Shown here piece by piece: positions 56,032-64,000 of a stretch of 64,000 nt of DNA. Source of the DNA: Schistosoma haematobium. Its lineage: Eukaryota; Platyhelminthes; Trematoda; Strigeidida; Schistosomatidae. The notes below the pieces were generated by a model. The model saw only the letters and a program-made list of their open reading frames with translations. It was not told the origin of the DNA and did not search any database. The DNA lies in assembly GCF_000699445.3 (NCBI RefSeq), contig NC_067202.1, positions 11,747,924 through 11,811,923 on the forward strand, read 5' to 3'. The position numbers and the translations under genes were made by a program. Numbering within the stretch: the stretch's first letter is position 1; each line of letters starts with the position of its first letter.

Positions 56032-56197
56032 TGTGATGTTTGAATGAACTAGTGATACCTTTGTACTTGTTGAATGCTTGATTTCGAATTCTAAATACAG
56101 TACATTCATGTGTGGTTATCTAGTACTTCTTGATCCGATTACGTTATTTCTGGGATTCTTAGTTCGTACTATAATTCAAATACTCCTATTCATCACA
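56032..56197 (+). repeat. Left LTR of the small element
   Basis: 166 bp, starts TGTGATG and ends CATCACA just before the primer-binding site. Differs from the right LTR in scattered substitutions and a short gap near the end. Confidence 0.75.
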
Positions 56198-56208
56198 TTG
56201 GCGTCGCG

Positions 56209-57264
56209 ATGAAGCCTGTGATGGGATTGTTGGGTATAAATTCAGATTTCGATGCTTTTGAGGATTACTTTGAAAGGTTCGAAATTTGGGTTATGATCAA
56301 GGAGGATGATGAGGATGGTAATATTGTAGCACATTCATCGGAAAAGTAGCACATAGCTTGTTAAAAACTTTGGATTTACCGGAAAAACCCATTTCGCTTC
56401 CTTATACAATTCTCAAGGATCTACTGCTAGATTATGTTCAGTATACAAATTCCAAATGTCGTAAAGGAGGAAGATTTCGTAAAATGATTCATGAGGATAT
56501 AAAAAGTTCCACTGCAATACGTCATCCGAACCCAGTTCATACTCAAGGTTATGCAGGTAATTCATTGAGGAATTACGATGCAGTTCACGAAGATGGGCAC
56601 AAGTCTGATCAATGCTTGTCCTGTGGCAGGTTCCACTTTTTTAATTCATGTAAATTTCGTAATTCTAAGTGCTTTGAATGTGGTGATATTGGACGCATTC
56701 AGTCAGTCTGTAATACTAATGTTCACCTTACTGCAACGAATATTAAGTCTTGTAATTCTGATTCTATTAAGTTGAGTATTTATAATGATCATTTATCTTT
56801 ATTAACGATTGCAAAAGACAGTGTAGAGTCATATAGCAGTTCAGAGTTAAGTGAAACTCAGAATCCTTGTGAAACAACAGTTTCCAATCAATCGATTTAT
56901 CAGATTTCTCATGTTATTTTACTAGATATGGTTATTCCTAATAACTTACTTATTTCTGACGAAATTTGCTGCAAATCTGAGGAAAATATGTTGAATGAAC
57001 CTATTCATGATCGAAAACCTGATGTAGTTTTGATAGATGCTGATTTTTCTAACGATCCTTTTCTCTTCAATGACATTCTTAATAAACTATTTCAGAAAAG
57101 TCAATATTATTTGTCCTCATAATGCATTTGTTTCTTGTGGGAAACTTGTTAAATGCGAAGCACAAGTACTAAATGAACTCTATCTTGATTACAATTCGGA
57201 TGATTTCATATCAACTGCTGTTTATCCCTATCGCGAAATCACTTCTAATGTTTACTCTAGTTAA
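56209..57264 (+). pseudogene. Gag with two zinc knuckles, frameshifted
   Basis: The frame opens MKPVMGLLG at 56209, overlapping the primer-binding site, and has FDAFEDYFERFEIW. A frameshift near 56345 moves it into the frame of 56358-57122 (LLKTLDLPEKPISLPYTIL). The first knuckle CLSCGRFHFFNSC is intact (CX2CX3HX4C). In the second, CFECGDIGRIQSVC, the His of CX2CX4HX4C is Arg. The acidic C-terminal part shifts again near 57100 into NAFVSCGKLVKCEAQVLNEL. The gag differs from the one in the Boudicca-like element in sequence, start and LTR. Confidence 0.75.
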
Positions 57265-57588
57265 TATGAAAAATATGTTTTAATTGAAGCCACATTATTC
57301 ATAAATTGTGAATATAAAGATCCAACATTATTTCGTAGGGGAGGATAGTCTAAGTCTATGGTTCAAATTCTAGGTAGCAGCAGTTTCAGTGCACAAACGA
57401 CATGCTGATTACACAATCCCAGGAAGCAGGTGAGTCTGTTCCGATTTCAGTTGTTAGTTCCAATACTAATGAGCACATTCTAGATACTACAGAGTTTTTA
57501 TCCAATACACTGTCAGATAGACACAGGATGAACTTAAGAAGACGTACAATCGATTACAAACACTTGGACTCTAATTTAAGCTGACGGA

Positions 57589-57749
57589 TGTGGTGTTTGA
57601 ATGAAATAATGATTCCTTTGTACCTGTTGAATGCCCGATTTCGAATTCTAAATACAATACGTTCGTTCGTGCTTGTCTAGTACTTCTTGATTCGATTGCG
57701 TAAATTCTGGGATTTCTAGTTCATACTATAATTCAAATAATTCGGAACA
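57589..57749 (+). repeat. Right LTR of the small element
   Basis: 161 bp, starts TGTGGTG and ends GGAACA. No purine-only tract directly precedes it (CTGACGGA is the nearest), which may reflect decay. Confidence 0.75.
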
Positions 57750-57978
57750 TTATATTTACCCATAGTAGCCTATAATAAAGTTGAAAATTATTATGTTACT
57801 AACACCAATAGTATCAAAAGTTAATCAAGAAACGAATTTTCAAAATCCTAAGGGAAAATCTTTTTATTCAGTATAACTATGAATTAAATTCTTGTGCGAA
57901 TGCCTGATGAAAAAGATTTGTTACTTCTTTAGGTCAGTATGCACCTGTTAGTTTACTTTTGTATTTGAAGTATGATAA

Positions 57979-58167
57979 TTTGGTCACACAAAGCATCCAT
58001 TTACAAAACTTATGCTCAAGCACTGCCTAACACAGTTATATGAAGACGAACAAGAACCAATCAATGGTTTTATTGTTGAACATTTGGTCAATTCTATTTA
58101 TCCATCTCCTTTAGAATCTTCATTTAAAATTATTTTAATAGAAGATGGATATGGAATTTGTGTATAA
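57979..58167 (+). other. Orphan open stretch, possibly a DENN-domain exon
   Basis: 62 codons between a TAA and a TAA. The translation (LKHCLTQLYEDEQEPINGF, IVEHLVNSIYPSPLESS, FKIILIED) is not low-complexity. Its pattern of a short helix, PIN/IV, then (I/F)PSP resembles the start of the central DENN domain in Rab exchange factors. A possible acceptor is the AG at 57992-57993; a good donor is not evident. No neighbouring exons were found, so it could be a lone exon, a pseudoexon or chance. Confidence 0.25.
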
Positions 58168-59424
58168 CAGTGGCTTTGGAAATTCATCAATTCAAATCTG
58201 GCCTTTGTGTTCGAAAGCAACATATCCAATCGTTTATTTTATTATGATCTGAATACACCATTCTTATTTAGCAAGTTATTTCTTGACATGAACTCACCTC
58301 TTTTTTGGTTACCTTAACTATATTTGTATAAAGGGTTTGTGGAGATTGTTGAATCTTTATAATTTACATTACGGGCTGACCTCAATCAAACAAGCATTCA
58401 ATATCAGGAAGTACTACACAGTTATGTCTTCCTAATATGGAACTTCTGGTAAGTTCATATCCACGAACTCATCAGTGGTGCGAACCAGGAACTTTAGGTA
58501 TCGCAATAGGGATTTAACCAACTGGCCACTAAGCTGGGATCCGGTGCTGTACATATCCATCTTTATTCAGTTTATAATATTATGCAACCATCTCCCATTA
58601 CCTTCGGTGGATAACTGTCTCATATTTGGCATGGTTCTTCAAGTGGGCAATCATCTTTGTTATATCTATTCTATATGTTATTATCATTGTTATTATCCTT
58701 TAACTATTACGTAACTTTAAAAATACTTTGATTAACTTTTCAAACGTTTGTTATTAACTCAATAATATTTTGTTATCTTTTACACTCTTATGGAAAATAT
58801 TCTTATTTTCTCTGTTCAGTCTTTACTGTATTATAGTAGTGATAACTTGGGCTGACAGTTTGATCTTATCGCTGAGTAAATACAAACATTTTTCATAGAT
58901 AATTCAAATATATTATTTCAATTAACAATGATATCTCGTAGACAGTCAAGTAATAATAATGATAATAATAATAATAAACAATAATACTTCCAATCAACTA
59001 AAACTTAGATCTTCGTTTACGAGCTATGAATGTTCCATGTTACAATCCAAATTATTAGCCTAAACGTGATAATATTAAATGATTTACCTGTGTAATATAC
59101 TTGATCTAAATAAAAAGTGGAGGGATTCTTGTAAACTGATTTCTTTGAAGGATAATAAACACAAAACTGGATTACATAAATAATGTCTGTCCACGTAATT
59201 GAATTTCTTTTATTAAGCCTCAACTTAAATGTTATCCGTTCATAATAGTCATATGCACATACAAGTACTTACATAAGCAACTTAATGTGAATCATTAAAG
59301 AATGATGTTATAGCAAAGAAAATTTTTATACAATTAGTTCCCTTTATGAATTTAAATAAAGCCAAAACGAATATTGATGCAGAATAGTATGAATTCATTA
59401 TATTTCGTGGTTTCTCATCGGCTT
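58168..59424. other. AT-rich intergenic with SINE scrap and microsatellite
   Basis: A SINE family 2 scrap lies at 58470-58550 and a (TAA)n-like tract at 58950-58985. Nothing else recognised. Confidence 0.45.
58470..58550 (-). mobile_element. SINE family 2 promoter fragment
   Basis: The - strand has CCCAGCTTAGTGGCCAGTTGG (A box region), then AAGTTCCTGGTTCGCACCAC (B box region), in the spacing of family 2. The hammerhead half is absent. Confidence 0.5.
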
Positions 59425-60645
59425 ACTTACTTTACTTTACTTACGCCTGTTACTCCCAATGGAGCATAGGCCACCGACCAGTATTCTCCAACCCACTCTG
59501 TCCTTGGCCTTCCCTTCTAGTTCCATCCAATTCTTGGTCATTTTTCTCATGCCTATCTCCATTTCTCGGCGTAATGTGTTCTTTGGTCTTCCTCTTTTCC
59601 TTTCGCCTTGAGGATTCCTTGTGAGGGCTTGTCTTGTGACGCAGTTCAGTGCTTTCCTCAATGTGTGTCCTATCCACTTCCAGCGCTTCTTCCTGATTTC
59701 TTCCTCCGCTGGGATCTGGTTTGTTCTTTCCCACAGTACGTTGTTGCTCATAGTGTCTGGCCAACGGATCTGAAATATTTTGCATAGACAATTGTTAATA
59801 AACACGTGTATTTTCTGGATGATGGCTTTCGTAGTTCTCCAGGTTTCCGCCCCATATAGTAGAACTGTCTTGACATTTGTATTGAAAATCCTGACCTTGG
59901 TGTTGGTTGACAGTTGTTTTGAGTTCCAGACGTTCCTCAGTTGTAAATATGCTCCTCTTGCTTTGCCGATCCGCGCCTTCACATCTGCATCAGATCCACC
60001 TTGTTCATCAATGATGCTGCCCAAATATGTGAAGCTTTTTACAACTTCCAAATCTTCGTGAAGTGTGATTGAATTGGTGCATACTGTGTTGTATCGGAGA
60101 ATCTTGCTTTTCGCTTTGTGTATATTGAGACCTAGTGCTGGTGAGGCTGCTGTTACACTAGTCGTCTTCTCCTGCATTCGTTGTTGCGTGTGCGATAGAA
60201 GGGCCAGATCAACAGCGAAGTCTAGATCGTCCAACTGCATCTTAGATGTCCACTGTATCCCATGCTTCCTTCAGATGTTGACGTCTTCATGATCCAGTCG
60301 ATCATCAGGAGAAAGAGACAGGGTGAGAGTAATCAACCTTGCTTGACACCGGTTTTTACTTCGAACGAGTTCGTCAACTGTCCTCCATGCACGATTTTGC
60401 GGTTCTGTATGATATTGACTATCTTTCGAGGCACACCGTAGTGTCGAGGAAGCTTCCATAGTGTTGTTCTGTCCACGCTATAAAATGCTTTTTCGTAGTT
60501 AATTAAGTTCATGTAGAGTGATGAATTCCATTCAATTGATTGTTCCACAATGATCCGTAGAGTTGCGATTCTGTCTGTACATGATTGATTCTTACGGAAT
60601 CTTGCCTGTTGGTCTCGAAGTTGGGTGCTTACAACCAAATATGTA
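59425..60645 (-). mobile_element. Second RTE family, 5'-truncated 3' third
   Basis: The - strand from 60645 gives QQARFRKNQSCTDRIATL, VEQSIEWNSSLYMN, NYEKAFYSVDR (catalytic Asp of KAFDS lost), EVKTGVKQG, then a frame change to [16 protein letters not shown] (FADD is FAVD), [36 protein letters not shown] and the C-terminal [17 protein letters not shown] ending near 59437. A tail of GTAA/GTAAA units follows at 59425-59445. Apart from one frame change near 60250 and two catalytic substitutions the coding sequence is well kept, so the copy is younger than the one at 35855. Confidence 0.85.
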
Positions 60646-61084
60646 TTAGAATTTTACATTGAGGTAAGATAGTATGGAGTCAACTGACATAAGAAAATGT
60701 AAAGAATTCGAATGACAAAGGTTATATTTATATCTGCAAGAACAGGTCAGAGGTCATTTGGTGTTCGAATAAAAAACATGAGGGGTGGGTGAAATAAGTT
60801 GTGTGATAATTTTTAGGAGTAATGAAGGGTTTGCACAAGAACCCTGGGTTTAAACATCTGATAAGATGGGTTGCGTAATAATTGAACAGCATTTGAAGAG
60901 TTCACATAATTTAAGAGAATCGAGTGAGTGAAAATGTAGGAGTGAAAAGATGGTTTAAATGTACAATGGAAATGCAATATATAACAAAGTATAATAAACT
61001 AAACATTAACAAAATAAAACTAATGACTAAAAATTGAATTACCAAGTTAGTAAAAGATTTATTACTGTCTCTTTTTGAATACAT
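60646..61084. other. AT-rich intergenic
   Basis: Nothing recognised. Confidence 0.4.
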
Positions 61085-61665
61085 AGGTTAGGTTTGAGCT
61101 TTTTTTATCGCGGTTACTTCAGCAAATCGAAGAGAAGCAGTATTTGTTTGTCTGCTAATGATTTTGAAAGTTTGAGGAATGTCAATGATATGCACGGTGT
61201 CAAGTAGATACCAACCTATTGCACTGTTGAGAGCTCTTGCCCCTCTCATTTTCAATTTTTTTGGAACATGCTCGGAAATGTGGACATGTGCTCTTCTCTC
61301 GGTTCTTCCAATGTATGTGCTGTGGTGCGTACATATAAATTGGCAAATGCAGTTGGAGCTACTGAGAAAAGAGGACCTGTTGATTTTAGTATGTTTGAGC
61401 GATCAGTTCGTTTCCCATACCGTTTTCAGTTTTGCTGATGAGTAAGTCACCTTCAACTCGGAATTTATCCTGTGATTAATTATTCCAGTGATTTCATCTT
61501 TTATAAAGCGCAAGTAGAAGAAGCAGGTTTTCTTTTCAACTGTATTGTATTTAGACCAAGGCTTGGTTTTGGGATATCTCTGAATGAACTTCGCTGGATA
61601 TGCATTTTCACGTAGGCAATTTGTAATGAGAACAATTTCAATGTCATATCACTGAACAAAATTAT
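61085..61665 (-). mobile_element. Penelope-like remnant with GIY-YIG nuclease
   Basis: The - strand gives NAYPAKFIQRYPKTKPWSKY, KTCFFYLRFIKDEI, SSAKLKTVWETN, then FICTHHSTYIGRTERRAHVH, ISEHVPKKL, NSAIGWYLLDT and FKIISRQTNTASLRFAEVTA. TYIGRTERR is the conserved core of the GIY-YIG nuclease found at the C-terminus of Penelope-like enzymes. Only one stop interrupts the nuclease part. The reverse transcriptase is missing. Same class as 14260-14995. Confidence 0.75.
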
Positions 61666-62110
61666 CAAAGATAACCGAACTTTTATTCAATGTAAAAATC
61701 CCATAAAATCTAAGTGATATTGGATCATTTAATAACATAATCAAAGATTGTCAAGAGATTCCAGGTGTAATCGTAAAGAAAATTCTCTTCGCTGAGGCAT
61801 CTTCATCTTTTTAGGTTAAGATGAATCAGATGAAAAGACCAAATGATGTTGATTCGTTTCACATGTCACAATATAGTTAATTGTATCATATAGATTTATT
61901 TTAGATGGATTAATGGTTAGATTTTACTATGGACTAATTATATTTATTCAGTCATTACTCATCACTAGGTAATAAAAACTTATTATATGAAACTAATTGA
62001 CCAAGTATCCTGAGATGAGAGTGATGTTCCAACTAAGACAAATGACTAACTTCTTAAATTACTAGGTTGCGTTCATCATGGGTTGGTCGGACTTAGGGTA
62101 TCATTAGAAA
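61666..62110. other. AT-rich intergenic
   Basis: Nothing recognised. Confidence 0.4.
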
Positions 62111-62240
62111 CCAAGAAGAACTGGGCAGCTGCCTTAAAATGAAGCTCTTAAACAATGCCCATACACGACCTAGTGAGAAAGCGAACCCAAGATCTTCAGG
62201 TCAAGCAGCAAACACTTAATTATTAAAATTGTTGAGTCGA
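62111..62240 (-). mobile_element. SINE family 2 remnant
   Basis: The - strand keeps GATCTTGGGTTCGCTTTCTC (B box region), GGGCATTG, AAGAGCTTC and GCCCAGTTCTTC in the family order. The hammerhead core is lost. Confidence 0.4.
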
Positions 62241-62959
62241 AGCACAGTGGTACGACTTCAATTTCAATCAGTTTGTAATTTGGCGTCTAGACTATCGAAT
62301 GTCGTTAATAACAAATATTTCACTTCTAACATCCATGGACTTCACTAGTCACAAATTATTAGTTGAACTTCGGGGACATCCGGAAGTAATCTGCTGGTGT
62401 GAGCTGACTTACCACCTGTTCTGTACTCCCTGGCTTTCAATGGTATCCCAAAGGAAATCAGTCTGTGAAGAATAGATAGATAGATAAATTAATTGACAGA
62501 GGAAGTAATTTTTATACCCGTTTAAATGCGTTCAATGTTTGATAACGAGCACACATTTTTACAATGCATAGAGTCAAACTAAACTAGAAGAAATCGAGTT
62601 GGCAAAGTTATGTTTCGTTTTTGCATGAAAGTTATTAGTAGTTCATTAACAAAATATTTTGATACTCTATTGTTTTGGTGAACATATTCAGGTCATCGAA
62701 GAGTGAATAGATAAATAAATAGAATCCGTTAATAGTATCTTAATTTAGAAATTGTTTATCCTTTTAAATAAAGGTGAATATTGGTTGACAGCGGAATTCT
62801 AAACGAGGAATTCATACTGTTCAAAGAATTTTGAAATTATATTAGTCAATTCACTTGGTGTTGTTTTGCTTGAATCTTCTCATTGAGGTTTAAGACAGCA
62901 ATTGATCAATCTGTTATTGGCATATGTGAATTTAAATTCACCCCATTGCACAAGCAAGT
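62241..62959. other. Intergenic with a short S-alpha scrap
   Basis: GGTTGACAGCGGAATTCTAAACGAGG at 62781-62806 resembles the - strand of the S-alpha ribozyme tail. Nothing else recognised. Confidence 0.4.
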
Positions 62960-63125
62960 GGCTATCAGGACTCAGTAGCTGAGTGGATAACGCGATGGCG
63001 TTTGGAGCGCATGGTACTGTGTTCGAGTCCAAGAGACTCAGGTACATCCGGCTGACGAGTTCCAAACAGAACGAAACGCGCGTCCTAGATTCCACTGCTA
63101 GCCGCTATCCATCTTTGCTTATAAG
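62960..63125 (+). mobile_element. S-alpha SINE, best copy, with Pol III promoter
   Basis: A box TAGCTGAGTGG (62976-62986) fits the TRGCNNARYGG consensus at every position, and B box TGTTCGAGTCC (63020-63030) misses only the first G. About 20 bp later the hammerhead begins, followed by the family tail ATTCCACTGCTAGCCGCTATCC. Pol III would transcribe the ribozyme as part of the repeat RNA. Such repeats spread with help from LINE machinery (family knowledge). Confidence 0.85.
63043..63092 (+). ncRNA. Hammerhead ribozyme with intact core
   Basis: CTGACGA (63052-63058), perfect 4-bp stem II GTTC/GAAC around loop CAAACA, GAAA (63073-63076), and cleavage triplet GTC (63082-63084). Stem III is the short palindrome ACGCGCGT, which can form only about three pairs with a two-base loop, the feature known to make schistosome ribozymes prefer a dimer. 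Stem I (ATCCGG with CTAGAT) has four Watson-Crick pairs, one wobble and one mismatch. Confidence 0.85.
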
Positions 63126-63604
63126 ACAATGTTTCTTATTTTTACAATGTATTAGAAAATTCACATTTCTAGGTACGTGTTAAAGTTTATTCACCTCTTA
63201 CGAATATTTTTATAGAAAATAATAGCAATCAATAGTGGACTCCAAGAGACACATTTTATTCTATATCTCACCGTTTTTGTTTAACCTAAGACTTGAAGTA
63301 TCTATTCATGAAATCCTTATCTTAATGGTTACTGACCATTTCACATATAAATATAAATAAAAATAAAAATGTAGGGACGGTTATTTGTACATAATAATTT
63401 TTCATGAACTAATTTACAATCATGTGCTTACCAATTATTAATTTAAAGGGTCAGATATTCGAGTTTGAAGCCATAACCACTGGAGTTTAGACGTGATGGG
63501 TGTGGGGCATTTGTCTCTTTCTAGTACTGAAGGATAGTCACTCAATTTTATGAGTTGGTTGAAGTTAGCAATGTGCGTCATCACAATAGTCTAAAAAGTA
63601 AATA
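63126..63604. other. AT-rich intergenic
   Basis: Nothing recognised apart from an AAATA-repeat at 63347-63370. Confidence 0.4.
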
Positions 63605-63755
63605 CCTCCAGTAGGATCCGAAGGTACTTGGTTCGGTCCTTGGTTGTTCCATAGATACTCACTACCAACTAGAAGTCCCATACTAAGACTAAACATCTAT
63701 CCAGCGTTTTGTAGTTTCTAATGATCGTCTAACTTAGGTCAGTTTGTGATTTCAT
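63605..63755 (+). mobile_element. SINE family 2 remnant
   Basis: GGTACTTGGTTCGGTCCTTGG (B box region), CTCACTACCAACTAGAAGTCC, CATACTAAGACTAAACATC, TATCCAGCGTTTTG and TTTCTAATGATCGTCTAACTTA follow the family order. The CTGANGA and GAAA boxes are lost. Confidence 0.45.
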
Positions 63756-64000
63756 CAGCTTTTCCTTTTATAACTAATTTCTTTTACTTTGAAACGTATT
63801 CACATCTTCTAACACTTCTAATCATATTACTAGCAATAATAAATCTATTAGTGGATAACGACAGATAAGTTTGTAATGAAGTGACACAACACTGGTTTAC
63901 AGGTGTTTTGACTTGGATTAAATGCTGATTACTATTACTGGTATGATTGTTTACGATGATTGTATATAACATGCTACCTGCTACTCATCACAACTGAAAG

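Larger units (their letters stand above)
56032..57749 (+). mobile_element. Small LTR retrotransposon with gag only (internally deleted)
   Basis: Two similar LTRs (56032-56197 and 57589-57749) start TGTG(A/G)TGTTTGAATGAA, share CGAATTCTAAATAC and TAGTACTTCTTGAT, and end ATAATTCAAATA...ACA. A primer-binding site TGGCGTCGCGATGA follows the left LTR by one base. Between the LTRs lie gag and a short relic that resembles the last codons of a pol frame (RRRTIDYKHLD near 57560), but no protease, reverse transcriptase or integrase. At 1.7 kb it is far below the 5 kb of a complete gypsy element. No target duplication was seen. Confidence 0.75.

Noticed and set aside
62976..63030. A tRNA gene in the S-alpha copy
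   Set aside because: A and B boxes are those of the SINE promoter; there is no cloverleaf and the ribozyme follows.
1..64000. CRISPR array, operon, phage or plasmid origin
   Set aside because: Spliced eukaryotic genes, Pol III SINEs and retrotransposons account for the structured parts; no regularly spaced direct repeats of CRISPR type were seen.

Overview
The window reads as AT-rich flatworm nuclear DNA, most probably from a blood fluke (Schistosoma). Reasons: two spliced genes whose introns are only 33-94 nt and 35-85 nt near their 5' ends, the pattern known for schistosomes; tRNA-derived repeats carrying the Schistosoma S-alpha type hammerhead ribozyme; and dense remains of CR1-, RTE-, Penelope- and Ty3/gypsy-class retroelements. 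No bacterial operons, CRISPR arrays or plasmid features are present. I cannot fix the species.

Host genes. (1) A complete four-exon gene for ribosomal protein eS27 (RPS27) lies at 2493-2918 on the + strand, broken by introns of 94, 33 and 44 nt. (2) A boule/DAZ-family RNA-binding protein gene runs on the - strand from 34308 to 27510 in nine visible exons. Its introns grow from 35 nt in the RRM part to 2.8 kb before the last exon, and a second, earlier terminal exon with its own polyadenylation signal suggests two C-terminal isoforms. Its start codon was not found. Two short open stretches (6669-6860 and 57979-58167) may be orphan exons.

Mobile elements, left to right. A CR1-like remnant (440-1800), a nearly full-length RTE element (10333-14195) whose single ORF is broken only by three in-frame stops, a Penelope-like remnant next to it (14260-14995), 3' ends and decayed copies of RTE elements (16893-17400, 18950-19790, 22700-23010, 30270-30500, 35855-38470, 41103-41483, 43150-43870, 59425-60645), three short internally deleted derivatives that join the RTE 5' region to the RTE 3' tail (4370-4725, 44118-44645, 54655-55145), a Ty3/gypsy element (47829-52988) that has lost the end of its 5' LTR and carries a nested 596-bp insertion with a perfect 5-bp target duplication, a small internally deleted gag-bearing LTR element (56032-57749), and a second Penelope GIY-YIG remnant (61085-61665). 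All the RTE, Penelope, CR1 and gypsy copies recognised here happen to lie on the - strand; the small LTR element is on +.

Small repeats. At least two Pol III (A box/B box) SINE-like families are scattered throughout. One is S-alpha, with hammerhead cores intact at 63052-63084 and 28541-28573 and nearly intact at 23064-23096. The other (best copies 16407-16575 and 21375-21560) has a similar hammerhead-shaped segment, with one copy showing a paired change in stem I. A third tRNA-like repeat is at 24600-24710. The rest is AT-rich intergenic sequence with microsatellites.
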